Below, one piece after another: positions 23,228 through 31,244 of a stretch of 64,000 nt of DNA. Below the pieces are notes generated by a model. The model was given only the letters and a program-made list of their open reading frames with translations. It made no database searches and was not told the origin of the DNA. Numbering within the stretch: the first letter of the stretch is position 1; every line of letters starts with the position of its first letter. This stretch comes from a virus. The translations under genes and the position numbers were made by a program. The stretch spans positions 1-64,000 of IMG/VR virus record IMGVR_UViG_3300047321_000445. One strand, written 5' to 3'.

Positions 23228-23806
23228 GTGAGCACCACCGAACCCGACCCCGACGCCCTCGCCCTCCTCGCCGACGCCGTGGTCCGCCTGCCGGACACCG
23301 TCCTCGAAGAGGCCCTGTACGCGGCCCTCGGCACCGCCATCAAGCAGCGCCGCGACGTGGTCACCGTGGACCGCAAGCAGCACATGGCCGCGATCCACGC
23401 GACCTCGCTCGACATCAAACTCCCGGACGGCACGAAGCTCGCCAGCGTCAGCGCCCCCGGCAGCACGGACGTCGCCAAGGTCACCAACCAGGGCCTGTTC
23501 GTCCGCTGGGTCGCCGAGCACTTCCCCGCCGAGATCATGCAGGCCGTCCGGCCCGCCTGGGAGAAGAAGTTCCTCGGCGGCCTGAGGGAGGGCGAGACCG
23601 GCGCCGAGTGGGCCGACGACACGGGCGAGATCCACGAAGTGCCCGGCGTCGAGTTCGAGACCGTCGAAGGCCGCTCCTCCCTCCGCTTCATCTCGGGCGG
23701 ACACGAGCTCCTCGCCGCCGCCTACCGGGCCGGACTCCTCGACCACCTGAACCTGCCGCCCATCCTCGCCATCGGCCCCGGCCCCAGCGCCGACACGGCC
23801 GCCTGA
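23228..23806 (+). CDS. Hypothetical phage-type protein
   Basis: 192 aa, GTG start. Helical N terminus with KQRRDVVTVDRKQHMAAIHATSLDIKLPDGTKLASVS, then a helical and beta-mixed region (TNQGLFVRWVAEHFPAEIM, WEKKFLGGL). The pattern is shared by uncharacterised Streptomyces phage proteins. It follows a hairpin and precedes the HU-like gene. Confidence 0.7.
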   Translation: MSTTEPDPDALALLADAVVRLPDTVLEEALYAALGTAIKQRRDVVTVDRKQHMAAIHATSLDIKLPDGTKLASVSAPGSTDVAKVTNQGLFVRWVAEHFPAEIMQAVRPAWEKKFLGGLREGETGAEWADDTGEIHEVPGVEFETVEGRSSLRFISGGHELLAAAYRAGLLDHLNLPPILAIGPGPSADTAA

Positions 23807-23848
23807 CACCCCCTCACCACCCGTACCGACCAGCAGAAAGACACCACC

Positions 23849-24220
23849 ATGAGCAGCGCTCCCACCCGCCTGAACGCCACCGCCTTCGAGCAGGCCGTCG
23901 CCGAGGAAGCAGGCGTCACCGCGGCTGCCGTCCACCGCGTCCTGGACGCCGTCCGTGACGTCGTCGCCCGCGAGATAGCGGCCGGTAACTCCATCGCGAT
24001 CACCAACTTCGGCACCTGGCTGGCCATCGAGCACCCCGCCCGCTACGCCCGCAACCCGCAGACCGGCGGTCGGGTCCTCGTCCCCGGCAAGCAGGGCGTG
24101 AAGTGGCGCACCTCCCCGCGCCTCGCCGAGATCGTCGCCGCCCGCGACACCGAGGCGACCACCCGCAAGCGCCCCAGCGGCCGCCGCAAGCCCGCCGCCA
24201 GCGAGCAGCAGGACGCCTGA
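23849..24220 (+). CDS. HU-like DNA-bending protein
   Basis: 123 aa; ATG start. FEQAVAEEAGVTAAAVHRVLDAVRDVV then ISI-like IAITNFGTW and ARYARNPQTGGRVLVPG (residues about 60-80) match HU/IHF dimers, whose beta arms hold DNA bends. The C terminus is Lys/Arg-rich like actinobacterial HupS but shorter. It may compact plasmid DNA or help replication and recombination complexes. Confidence 0.8.
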   Translation: MSSAPTRLNATAFEQAVAEEAGVTAAAVHRVLDAVRDVVAREIAAGNSIAITNFGTWLAIEHPARYARNPQTGGRVLVPGKQGVKWRTSPRLAEIVAARDTEATTRKRPSGRRKPAASEQQDA

Positions 24221-24280
24221 CCCCATCCCGCCCGGCCCGGGGACGCCACACCGTCCCCGGGCCCTCCCGCCAGGAGCACC

Positions 24281-24733
24281 ATGACCACGCACGAAACGGT
24301 CCGCCTGTGGCACGGCGGAATCCCCGACCTGAAGCCCGGCGACCTGATCACCCCCCACCCGCCCAACGTGGTGGACGGCTGCGCCATCTGCGCCGCCAAA
24401 GCACGCGGCGAGCAGCCCCGTATCCCCGGCATCCCCGGCATCGTGGACCCGCTCACCGAACGCCCTGACCGCGTCTACATCACCCCCGACCGCGAGTACG
24501 CGCGCTTCTACGCCTCCAAGTACCCGACCGGCGACCTGTACGTGGTCGAGCCCGTCGGCGACGTGGAGCCCTCCACCGAGGACCCGTTCCCCACCTTCGT
24601 GGCCCCCGCCGCCCGCGTCATCACGGTCTACTCCCGCGCCGTACGCCTCAGCGACCGGCAGCGCACCACCCTCCGCAACCGGTGGGACCGCGCCGACCAG
24701 GCGCGCGCCTTCGGCCGACTCGCAGGCAGGTAG
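24281..24733 (+). CDS. Arr-like ADP-ribosyltransferase-fold protein
   Basis: 150 aa, ATG with CAGGAG upstream. LWHGGIPDLKPGDLITP at residues 9-25 and DRVYITPDREYARFYASKYPTGDLYVVEPVGDVE at 62-95 match the pattern of rifampin ADP-ribosyltransferase Arr (HG..LKPGD, then VY...A, then LY.VEP). Those enzymes use NAD+ to modify a substrate hydroxyl. A CAIC pair at residues 35-38 is not in Arr. The substrate is unknown; rifampin resistance is only one possibility. Distant homology, moderate confidence. Confidence 0.55.
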   Translation: MTTHETVRLWHGGIPDLKPGDLITPHPPNVVDGCAICAAKARGEQPRIPGIPGIVDPLTERPDRVYITPDREYARFYASKYPTGDLYVVEPVGDVEPSTEDPFPTFVAPAARVITVYSRAVRLSDRQRTTLRNRWDRADQARAFGRLAGR

Positions 24734-24735
24734 CC

Positions 24736-25038
24736 GTGAGCGCCGACGAACTCACCCCGTACGAGCGGCTGATGGCCGAAGCCCTCCCCACCGGAACGTT
24801 CGGAGGCGCCCGGCCCCCCAAACCCCAGCGCCGCACCACCGCGGCCCCCGCCGCCCGGTCGTGGACACCCGAGGCGCAGGCCGCCCACGTCGAAACCCTC
24901 CTCAACGGCCTCGACGGCTTCGAGCTGCACGACGAATACGCCGAACACAAGCGCGACCGCCACCGCGAGAAGCGCGCCGAGCAGCGCCCCCGCCTTCGCC
25001 TCATCACCACCGAGCCGGCCGACGAAACGGCCGCCTGA
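24736..25038 (+). CDS. Small basic helical protein
   Basis: 100 aa, GTG start two bases after the Arr-like stop. A Pro/Arg-rich middle and a charged C-terminal helix (DEYAEHKRDRHREKRAEQRP). No family is seen; probably cotranscribed. Confidence 0.6.
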   Translation: MSADELTPYERLMAEALPTGTFGGARPPKPQRRTTAAPAARSWTPEAQAAHVETLLNGLDGFELHDEYAEHKRDRHREKRAEQRPRLRLITTEPADETAA

Positions 25039-25059
25039 CCACCCGGAGCAGCGCCACCC

Positions 25060-25491
25060 ATGGACCACATCGAACGCCGCAACCTGGCCGAGACCGCCTT
25101 CCGTCACGCCCTCGCCAACGACCTCGGCGACGCCGCCATAGTCGTCGACCGCATCGCCTCCAACAGCACCCCGATACAGATGTACGCCGTCTGCTGCGCG
25201 TTCGCCTCGGCCGGTGCCGACGCCCTGCGCCGCCAGTACTCGGCCCGCGACCAGGCCCCGGTCGACTTCATGTACATCAACCCCGAGCCCGACAACACCG
25301 CCGCCAGCCCGGCCCGCGCGTTCGCCCGCCGCTTCATCGTCGCCTTCGCCAACCGTGACAACGACATGGCGAAGGCCCTGTTCCTGGTCGCCCTGGAGGC
25401 GCCGGGAGACGGCTTCGAGCACTCCGTCGCAGCGCTCCTCACCGAGGCCGCCAGCATGCACGCCGAAGTCTGCAAGGCACACGAGAGATGA
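25060..25491 (+). CDS. Paralogue family A, member 1
   Basis: 143 aa. It shares a layout with the 25787 gene: FRHALANDLGDAAIVVDRIASNSTPIQMYAVCC, then a FMYINPEP-like centre, then FARRFIVAFANRDNDMAKALFLVALEAPGDGF. The paralogue has MDAMAFTVLKDADRAIEALDQI, MYVACC, then FSMRFMIAYANDDKDTTPALYRAALEAGPDQF. These are all-helical proteins of no known role. The two paralogues bracket a 99-aa gene. Confidence 0.7.
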   Translation: MDHIERRNLAETAFRHALANDLGDAAIVVDRIASNSTPIQMYAVCCAFASAGADALRRQYSARDQAPVDFMYINPEPDNTAASPARAFARRFIVAFANRDNDMAKALFLVALEAPGDGFEHSVAALLTEAASMHAEVCKAHER

Positions 25492-25787
25492 CGCGCGATC
25501 CGCACGCCTGCGGCCTCCTCGCCACCGAGCGCCCCCACAGCCCGACCCTCACCCGCCTCTACCCGTGCGGCTGGCGCTGCGACAACCACGCCCCGTGGGC
25601 CCTCGCAGGCCAGCCCGAACCGCAGGCCGGCCCCGGCTGGCCCTCCCGGGCGTGGACCACCCCCAGCCCGATCAACGACTCCCGCGTCCACGACCAGCGG
25701 GCCATCGCCTCTGGCAAACGCCGCTCCAACCCGCAGGCCTACCGGGCCGCGCAGGCCGCCGTCGCCCCTCCGAAGGAAGCCCAGTGA
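25488..25787 (+). CDS. Small hypothetical protein between paralogues
   Basis: 99 aa, ATG overlapping the previous stop as ATGA and sharing its stop with the next start. It has CGLL ... CGWRCDNH, a Cys/His group at about residues 8-32, then a Pro/Arg-rich tail. Function unknown. Confidence 0.6.
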   Translation: MTRDPHACGLLATERPHSPTLTRLYPCGWRCDNHAPWALAGQPEPQAGPGWPSRAWTTPSPINDSRVHDQRAIASGKRRSNPQAYRAAQAAVAPPKEAQ

Positions 25788-26221
25788 TGGACCGAGACCT
25801 GTTCACCCGACTCACCATGGACGCCATGGCGTTCACCGTCCTCAAAGACGCAGACCGCGCCATCGAAGCCCTGGACCAGATCTCCGAGAGCGGCGACCCG
25901 TTCGACATGTACGTCGCCTGCTGCGGCTTCGCCGAGGTCGCCAAGCGCGCCATGCAGACAGTCCTCGGGGAGACGCCGGACCTGTCTGCCGGTGACATGT
26001 GGATCCTTCAGGAAATCGAACCCGGCGCCATGGACGCCGACCCGGTCAAAACGTTCTCCATGCGCTTCATGATCGCCTACGCCAACGACGACAAGGACAC
26101 CACCCCCGCCCTGTACCGGGCAGCGCTGGAAGCCGGACCCGACCAGTTCGCCGAGTCCGTGTGCCAGCTCCTGATCGACGCCGCAGACCTGCACCGCCTG
26201 GCCACCGGACGGCAGTCGTGA
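25787..26221 (+). CDS. Paralogue family A, member 2
   Basis: 144 aa, ATG sharing its A with the previous stop (TGATG). Similar to the 25060 product along most of its length, with MYVACCGFAEVAKRAM and FSMRFMIAYAND as the best-matching segments. It is probably a tandem duplication that has diverged. Confidence 0.7.
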   Translation: MDRDLFTRLTMDAMAFTVLKDADRAIEALDQISESGDPFDMYVACCGFAEVAKRAMQTVLGETPDLSAGDMWILQEIEPGAMDADPVKTFSMRFMIAYANDDKDTTPALYRAALEAGPDQFAESVCQLLIDAADLHRLATGRQS

Positions 26222-26493
26222 CCAAGCCGTACGTCGTGCCCCCCGAGCCCGGCACGGTGCCGCCCGAGACCGTCTCCGCGATCATGCGCGACCCCGACAG
26301 CCCCTATTTCCCGTGCCAGATCACCGTCTTCTGCGACCACTGCGGCCTCAAGGCCACCGGCGACTACCTCGTCCGCGAAGACATGAACAGCCTTGAGCGC
26401 CTGGACGTCGCCCGCCAGTACCTCGTCCAGCACAAGGGCTGGGAGCACACCGACGACGGAGACGACTTCTGCCCCGCCCACGCCTCCCAGTGA
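26218..26493 (+). CDS. Small zinc-binding-like protein
   Basis: 91 aa, GTG overlapping the previous stop. Residues about 33-90 have FPCQITVFCDHCGLKATGDYLV and end CPAH, a Cys/His set typical of a small zinc fold. The family occurs widely in Streptomyces plasmids and is unassigned. Confidence 0.65.
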   Translation: MTKPYVVPPEPGTVPPETVSAIMRDPDSPYFPCQITVFCDHCGLKATGDYLVREDMNSLERLDVARQYLVQHKGWEHTDDGDDFCPAHASQ

Positions 26494-26552
26494 CGCACCA
26501 GCCGCCACCGGCCCCCGCCTCCGCGCGGGGGCCCTCCCATGCAAGGACCCAC

Positions 26553-27047
26553 ATGACCACCAACCCTGACGGCCTGGCCGGCGCCTTCGGCGCCGCCCAC
26601 CGCATACCCGCCACCAACTTCCCCGACAACAAGACCACCCTGGACGCCTGGATCATCACCGCCCCCTACTGGCATCCCCTCTGGTCCCAGTACGTCCTGG
26701 CCGTCATCACCCTCGCCGACCTCCCCGGCGTCCCCCCGGCCCACAAAGAGCGGCCCGACGTCACCCACCAGGTCCTCGTCATGACGCTCGACCCGAACTC
26801 CGGTCCCTACGACGCCGCCACCGTCACCGAGCTGCACTTCCTCCAGCCCGGCAACATCGCCGCACAGTTCACCACCACCGACGACCAGGCCCGCGACCTC
26901 GCCCCGCTGTGCGTCCGCGCCGTCGTCGACGGACTTCTCACCCCCGAGACCGCAGACGCCCCCGCCAAAACCCGCGCAGCCTGGCGACAGGTCATCCACC
27001 AGACCCTCGAACACCACCGAGACCCGCACCACGGACGCCTCAACTAG
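26553..27047 (+). CDS. Hypothetical protein
   Basis: 164 aa from the ATG with AAGGA upstream; a GTG 21 codons earlier overlaps the previous stop and is an alternative. Beta-rich first half (WIITAPYWHPLWSQYVLAVITL), helical C terminus. No recognised domain. Confidence 0.6.
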   Translation: MTTNPDGLAGAFGAAHRIPATNFPDNKTTLDAWIITAPYWHPLWSQYVLAVITLADLPGVPPAHKERPDVTHQVLVMTLDPNSGPYDAATVTELHFLQPGNIAAQFTTTDDQARDLAPLCVRAVVDGLLTPETADAPAKTRAAWRQVIHQTLEHHRDPHHGRLN

Positions 27048-27068
27048 CCCCACAGAAAGACCCCGCCC

Positions 27069-27464
27069 ATGCCCGGACGCAAAACCACCCCCACCCGGGC
27101 CAGCGGACCCCTCCCAGCCCTCACCGACATAGAGCACACCGTCCTCGAGGGCCGCGCCAACGGCCTCACCTACACCGAGCTCGCCGACCGCGAGAGCTAC
27201 GCCTACATCAGCATCAAGAAAGCCGCCGCGCGCGCCCTCACCAAACTGGGCGCGCGCGACATGGCCCACGCCATCCTCATCGCCTGCCACGCCGGAATCC
27301 TCGACGGCCGCCCCCAACGCCACGGCGACCACGCCGCATTCGCCGCCCACCAACGCCGCGGCGAAGACCCCTGGGCCTGCACACAAGGCTGCCCCGAAGG
27401 CGAACGCGCCTACCGACGAGACCTCAAAGCCGCCCGCAAAGCCGCCCAACACGACACGACGTAA
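27069..27464 (+). CDS. LuxR-type HTH protein
   Basis: 131 aa; ATG start. Residues about 16-80 (LTDIEHTVLEGRANGLTYTELADRESYAYISIKKAAARALTKLGARDMAHAI) form a single LuxR/GerE-type domain. The C-terminal tail is Arg/His/Ala-rich with CTQGC. It may regulate its operon or the shared promoters. Compare the two-domain protein at 3074. Confidence 0.7.
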   Translation: MPGRKTTPTRASGPLPALTDIEHTVLEGRANGLTYTELADRESYAYISIKKAAARALTKLGARDMAHAILIACHAGILDGRPQRHGDHAAFAAHQRRGEDPWACTQGCPEGERAYRRDLKAARKAAQHDTT

Positions 27465-27475
27465 GGAAAGACAGC

Positions 27476-28036
27476 ATGCTCGGCTTCACCCGGTGCGCGT
27501 CCACAGCGTGCTTCACGCAGGCTGCGGAGTTCATAGTCGGAGTCCCCTTGTGCGACGAGCACATTGAAGCGCTCCGCGAACACTTCGTCCCCCCGAAGAA
27601 TCGCCCGAAGATCGACATGGCAGAGATCTTCCGGATCCGGGCCGAGAACGACGCCTCCCGGACGGTCATCACCGAGCGGGTCAGGCTGACCCCGGAGCAG
27701 AGCGGCACCGATCCGGGGTCAGCGGAAGCGCTGGGCTGCGTCTACTACATCACCTGGCGCAAAGACGACGAGTACATCAAGATCGGCACCTCCCAGAAGG
27801 CCAGCGCCAGATTCAAGCAGCTGACCACCTACACCGGAGACCGCCCTCGACTCCTGGTCGCAGAGCCCGGCGGACGCTCCCAGGAAGCGCTGCGGCACGA
27901 CCAGTTCGCGCACCTGCGGAAGCCCGGCACAGAGCTGTTCCAGTACACCAGCAAGATCGTCGACCACATCGCCGAGCTGCGCGAACGATTCCCGTACTAC
28001 CGCGACTTGACGGACGTCGGCCGCACCTACGACTGA
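27476..28036 (+). CDS. T5orf172/GIY-YIG-like protein
   Basis: 186 aa; ATG with AAGGAAA upstream. Residues about 82-150 (GCVYYITWRKDDEYIKIGTSQKASARFKQL, EALRHDQFAHLR, GTELFQYTSKIVDHI) match the T5orf172 variant of the GIY-YIG nuclease fold: a Y..K.G core, an Arg and a late Glu. The N-terminal 60 residues carry C/H pairs for a zinc site. Such phage proteins may be nucleases or only DNA-binding. The catalytic Glu is present (TELF), so nuclease activity is possible. Confidence 0.7.
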   Translation: MLGFTRCASTACFTQAAEFIVGVPLCDEHIEALREHFVPPKNRPKIDMAEIFRIRAENDASRTVITERVRLTPEQSGTDPGSAEALGCVYYITWRKDDEYIKIGTSQKASARFKQLTTYTGDRPRLLVAEPGGRSQEALRHDQFAHLRKPGTELFQYTSKIVDHIAELRERFPYYRDLTDVGRTYD

Positions 28037-28050
28037 CGAAAGGCCCAGCC

Positions 28051-28290
28051 ATGATCCCCGGCACCATCGGCGCAGCCGCCGCCTTCACCGCCCTCATCGT
28101 CCTCTGGGCAGGCATCCCCGCAGGCCTCTGGACACGCCCCAAGCGCCGCCCCACACGCCCCAGATGGGCACGAGGACGCCTCCGCGCCCGACTCCACACC
28201 CACCGCCACACCAGAACCCACCGCGCCACCACACGCCCCCGAACCCCCCGCCACCGCACCACACGCCCACACAACCGCACACCCCACTGA
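28051..28290 (+). CDS. Small basic membrane protein, tentative
   Basis: 79 aa with one hydrophobic segment (AAAAFTALIVLWAGIPAGLW) then a low-complexity Arg/Thr/His/Pro tail. It ends the operon. The tail composition could be noncoding, so confidence is limited. Confidence 0.4.
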   Translation: MIPGTIGAAAAFTALIVLWAGIPAGLWTRPKRRPTRPRWARGRLRARLHTHRHTRTHRATTRPRTPRHRTTRPHNRTPH

Positions 28291-28384
28291 CCCCGACCAC
28301 CAGGACCCCAGGTCATGAGGGTGGTGGCCGGCCCGGTAGGCCATGACGGTCCTCGCGCGTGAGTCGGCTCGGGACATGCGGATG

Positions 28385-28411
28385 CCCCCGGCCAAGTCGA
28401 GTGGCCGGGGG
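28385..28411 (-). terminator. CTCGACT-loop hairpin a
   Basis: Perfect 9-bp arms CCCCCGGCC/GGCCGGGGG around ACTCGACTT (read on the minus strand). It follows the stop of the minus-strand gene that ends at 28429. Confidence 0.85.
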
Positions 28412-28428
28412 GAGTCCAGGGGGGACCG

Positions 28429-29034
28429 TCACGCGGCCAGGGCGACCGCCTCAACCGCGGCGGCGAGAGCCGCGCGCCCGGCCTCGTTCACGGTGAAGGT
28501 CAGACCCTCTCCACGGGCGACCAGGCCCCGCTTGGCGAGGGAGGCGACGGTCCGCCCGTCCGTGGTCTCGCCGCGCTCCAGCGCCGCCGCCATGGCCGGG
28601 CCGACGATCCGCTCAGCCGGGTTCTTCGCGTTGGTCCGCTTCTTGTAGATCTCCAGGCGGTGGGCCCACTCGGCCTCGGCGTTCGCACGGACCGTCTCGT
28701 CGTCGGCCTTCAGCTGGGCCATCACCTCGGCGAAGGAGGTGACGACGATCGTCATCTCGCGGACCGTGACGGCCGCCGCGTCGTCCTCGGCGGCCTCGGC
28801 GATGACCTCGGCGATGACGTCGTGAAAGTCCAGGGCCTGGACGTCCTCGGCCGGGGCCGGCTCGACGACCTCGGTCTCCAGGCGGAGCTTGCCGGTCGGG
28901 GTGTAGACCCGGTGGACCAGGCCGGTCTCGGCGGTCAGCTTCGCGGCGAGCTTGTCGGCCGCCTTGCCCTCGGTGCGGGCGTCCACCTGGACGTCGTCGG
29001 CGGTGGTGATCGTGTAGGCCGGGGTCTTCGCCAT
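28429..29034 (-). CDS. wHTH-like protein, edge paralogue of the array (left)
   Basis: 201 aa. MAKTPAYTITT opens both this and the 42042 gene, which lies near the other edge in opposite orientation. The shared N-terminal 60 residues (EGKAADKLA, TAETGLVHRVYTPTGKLRLETEVVEPAPA) and C-terminal 70 (ERIVGPAMAAALERGETTDGR, SLAKRGLVARGEGLTFTVNEAGRAALAAA) are near identical. The C terminus looks like a winged-helix domain. The middle differs between the two. DNA-binding and control of the array are inference. It is read from a P-box promoter at 29090-29118. Confidence 0.75.
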   Translation of the reverse strand: MAKTPAYTITTADDVQVDARTEGKAADKLAAKLTAETGLVHRVYTPTGKLRLETEVVEPAPAEDVQALDFHDVIAEVIAEAAEDDAAAVTVREMTIVVTSFAEVMAQLKADDETVRANAEAEWAHRLEIYKKRTNAKNPAERIVGPAMAAALERGETTDGRTVASLAKRGLVARGEGLTFTVNEAGRAALAAAVEAVALAA

Positions 29035-29089
29035 GGTGAGCTCCTCAGGTTGGTGGGGCCGGTCTTCCCGTGCCCCGTTCGCAAGACCT

Positions 29090-29118
29090 ACTGTACATAC
29101 GTCCCGACGTGAAAACAA
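29090..29118 (-). promoter_or_regulatory. P-box promoter 1
   Basis: Minus strand: TTGTTT, 17-bp spacer TCACGTCGGGACGTATG, TACAGT, then the conserved AGGTCTTGCGAACGGGG leader. Belongs to a set of 15 near-identical promoters in 29-49 kb. Confidence 0.8.
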
Positions 29119-29147
29119 GTAGGTGGGGGAAACTCCCCGAACACGAC

Positions 29148-29182
29148 TGCGCCCCCGGCCGAGTCGAGCGGCCGGGGGCGCA
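29148..29182 (-). terminator. CTCGACT-loop hairpin b
   Basis: 13-bp arms TGCGCCCCCGGCC/GGCCGGGGGCGCA, loop GCTCGACTC on the minus strand, after the 29196-29531 gene. Confidence 0.85.
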
Positions 29183-29195
29183 GCGGGGGCGAGGG

Positions 29196-29531
29196 TCAGG
29201 CGGTGCGCTGGGGGTCGGCGTAGAAGGCGCGGATGGCCTGCCACTGCTCCCGGGGGAGCTCGCTTGCGCGGGCGGTCCACCAGGCGCCGGGGCTGCCGGT
29301 GGGGGCGAAGCCGACGGGGAACTCCGTCAGCTCCCCGGTGTGGCTGTACGCGATCTGGGAGTGGCCGTTCGGGCTCTGCAGGGTGGGGCGCGGCACGAGG
29401 AGGCCCACGCGGCGGCGACCCTCCTGCGCGCCGCCGTGGGGCGAGCCCTCGTACAGGGCGACCCAGCGGGGCCGGCTGCCGTAGCGGATGGAGCTGTTGC
29501 GGATGCGGCGGGTGTCGGCGGGCTCGGTCAT
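29196..29531 (-). CDS. Array gene, hypothetical
   Basis: 111 aa; ATG with GAGAGGA upstream. Central beta-rich segment (RYGSRPRWVALYEGSPHG, RRVGLLVPRPTLQS) and a final WQAIRAFYADPQRT. No domain is recognised. It starts just beyond hairpin c and may be cotranscribed with the 29603 gene when read-through occurs. Confidence 0.65.
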   Translation of the reverse strand: MTEPADTRRIRNSSIRYGSRPRWVALYEGSPHGGAQEGRRRVGLLVPRPTLQSPNGHSQIAYSHTGELTEFPVGFAPTGSPGAWWTARASELPREQWQAIRAFYADPQRTA

Positions 29532-29555
29532 GAGAGTCCTCTCGTGGTGCGAGTG

Positions 29556-29590
29556 CTGCGCCCCGGCCAAGTCGAGTGACCGGGGCGCAG
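29556..29590 (-). terminator. CTCGACT-loop hairpin c
   Basis: 13-bp arms (CTGCGCCCCGGTC/GGCCGGGGCGCAG on the minus strand, one G-U), loop ACTCGACTT, between two minus-strand genes. Confidence 0.8.
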
Positions 29591-29602
29591 CGGGCGTGAG
29601 GG

Positions 29603-29896
29603 TCAGGCGGTGAAGTTGACGTCGGGCCAGTAGACGATCAGGTCCTTGCCCATGGCGTCGGTCCGGACGCGGTCGGCGAGGTCCATGGCCTCCTCGTGGC
29701 GGTCCTCGTCGGCGAGGGTCAGGGCGAGGGCGGTGAGGAACGGGGCGAGGGCGCCCGGGGGGATGACGACGGCCGCGCAGGTGGCGTTGAAGCCGTGCCC
29801 GTAGGCGGGCCGGATCAGGGACTCCTCCTCGTTGATGCTGGCGCGGTCCAGGGCGTCGGTGACGTCCTGGCGGGTGAGGGAGGCGGTGAGGTACAT
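29603..29896 (-). CDS. Array gene, paralogue family B member 1
   Basis: 97 aa; ATG with AAAGGA upstream. LTRQDVTDALDRASI, FLTALALTLADEDRHEEAMDLADRVRT and a final IVYWPDV match the 31365 product (LSRKDFTEACERAQ, FLAAMALIMADGGRSSDAVHLVARVRT, MAFWPDA). A small alpha/beta protein of unknown role transcribed from P-box 2. Confidence 0.7.
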   Translation of the reverse strand: MYLTASLTRQDVTDALDRASINEEESLIRPAYGHGFNATCAAVVIPPGALAPFLTALALTLADEDRHEEAMDLADRVRTDAMGKDLIVYWPDVNFTA

Positions 29897-29953
29897 GCGG
29901 TGGTCCTTTCGGATCGGGCGGGGCCGGTGGTGTCCGGCCCCGCTGTAAGACTT

Positions 29954-29982
29954 AGAGTACGCCCGTCCCGACCGTTTAGCAA
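29954..29982 (-). promoter_or_regulatory. P-box promoter 2
   Basis: Minus strand: TTGCTA, 17-bp spacer AACGGTCGGGACGGGCG, TACTCT, AAGTCTTA leader. The inverted CCGAC arms are present. Confidence 0.75.
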
Positions 29983-30004
29983 GTCGGGACGGGAGGACAG
30001 CGGG

Positions 30005-30412
30005 TCAGGACACGCGGTGCCCGCCCTCGTACACCCAGTGGATCACCGCGTACGTCGCGTCCACCCGGCGCTCCTGGATCCGCCTGATCGCCGCGTCCCG
30101 CAGCTCCCGGGCGTACGCGTAGGACTGCGCGCCCTCCGTGTACACGATGTCCGTGAAGCGCACGCCCGTGTCGGACAGGTGGCTGTACGCCACCACGTAG
30201 CCGATGACGTCGTGCAGACCGTGCTGGCAGCCCGCGCAGCCCTCCAGCGGGGTCAGCGGCGGGATGGCCGCGCTGGTCACGTACCCGGGAGTGACGCCGG
30301 GCGCAGCGTCCTCGGGCCGCGCCAGCGCCCAGTTGGCACGGAAGGTGACCGACACCCCGTCGGCCTGGTCCGCGCCCAGGTTGAGCATGTCCGGCTTCGG
30401 CTGCTGGTCCAT
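30005..30412 (-). CDS. Array gene, hypothetical
   Basis: 135 aa; ATG with GAGAGGA upstream. A helical/beta mixture with CAGCQHGLHDVIGYVVAYSHL, QSYAYARELRDAAIRRIQERRVDATYAVIHWVYEG. The CxxCxxH could bind metal. Family unknown. No hairpin separates it from promoter 2. Confidence 0.65.
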   Translation of the reverse strand: MDQQPKPDMLNLGADQADGVSVTFRANWALARPEDAAPGVTPGYVTSAAIPPLTPLEGCAGCQHGLHDVIGYVVAYSHLSDTGVRFTDIVYTEGAQSYAYARELRDAAIRRIQERRVDATYAVIHWVYEGGHRVS

Positions 30413-30465
30413 CTGGCGTCCTCTCGCTCTCGGGGCCGGTGGTTCCGGTCCCGCTTGATAGAAGA

Positions 30466-30494
30466 AGAGTACCCCCGTCCCAACCATTACGCAA
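30466..30494 (-). promoter_or_regulatory. P-box promoter 3
   Basis: Minus strand: TTGCGT, 17-bp spacer AATGGTTGGGACGGGGG, TACTCT. One of the more diverged copies; the second arm of the operator is degenerate. Confidence 0.7.
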
Positions 30495-30518
30495 GTCGGG
30501 ACGGGAGGAATGTGCAGG

Positions 30519-30842
30519 TCAGGCCACAGACAAGACCACGCCATCCCACCACGGCGCCACCACCGCGAACACGTCGCCGTTGACCAGCGCCACCGACTCG
30601 GCCGTCCGCAACGGGTCCGCCCCGTCCTGTATCGCGGCCGTCAGCAGCCCCAGCGCACCCACCCGGCTGATCGCCGCGGACTGCTCGCCCACGGACATGC
30701 GGAACGAGTCGCCAGCCGGGAGCAGCACGAGCGCGTGCTCGATCGCGGTTGCAGTGACCGGCCGGAAGCCGGCCCGACGACGTCCCGGCTTGTCACTCGG
30801 GGGGAAGTCCATCCAGCGGGGCAGGGTGATCGGTTCGGCCAT
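30519..30842 (-). CDS. Array gene, hypothetical
   Basis: 107 aa; ATG start with GAGAGGA upstream. Starts MAEPITLPRWMDFPPSD, and has helical ISRVGALGLLTAAIQDGADPLRT. Function unknown. Possibly read with the 30903 gene from P-box 4, with a hairpin between them. Confidence 0.6.
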   Translation of the reverse strand: MAEPITLPRWMDFPPSDKPGRRRAGFRPVTATAIEHALVLLPAGDSFRMSVGEQSAAISRVGALGLLTAAIQDGADPLRTAESVALVNGDVFAVVAPWWDGVVLSVA

Positions 30843-30867
30843 GGCCGTCGTCCTCTCTGGGGGTCGA

Positions 30868-30894
30868 CTGGGGGCCGGCCGATCCGGCCCCCAG
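30868..30894 (-). terminator. Hairpin between array genes, loop variant
   Basis: 11-bp arms CTGGGGGCCGG/CCGGCCCCCAG. GTCGACT stands just outside the stem rather than in the loop. Confidence 0.7.
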
Positions 30895-30902
30895 GGAATA
30901 CG

Positions 30903-31190
30903 TCAGGCGGCGTCCGGAACGGTCCGCAGCGCGCTCATGGCGGCGTCCGTGACGTCCATCGTCTGGCCCCAGGTCGCCTCGACGTCCAGGAACTCGCTGC
31001 CGCCGAAGCCGTCGCGGCCGACGATGCGGGCCTTGACCGGGTCGCTGCCGCTCGCTGCGGGGACCAGGACCGTCCAGGTGTAGGAGCCGTAGGTGACCTC
31101 GGCGGTCGCGCCGAGGTTCGTGCGCTTCCACGAGCCGCGTGCGGCTGCGATGGAGAAGACCAGCTCGGCGGTCGCGGGCGTGATGTCCAT
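30903..31190 (-). CDS. Array gene, hypothetical
   Basis: 95 aa; ATG start, GGAAGGAA upstream. Beta-rich, with TYGSYTWTVLVPAAS and KARIVGRDGFGGSEF; a small globular protein with no recognised family, read from P-box 4. Confidence 0.65.
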   Translation of the reverse strand: MDITPATAELVFSIAAARGSWKRTNLGATAEVTYGSYTWTVLVPAASGSDPVKARIVGRDGFGGSEFLDVEATWGQTMDVTDAAMSALRTVPDAA

Positions 31191-31244
31191 GGGGTTCCTT
31201 CCGGCTGGGGAGGGGCGGTTGTTCCGGTCCCTTCAACACGCCTA

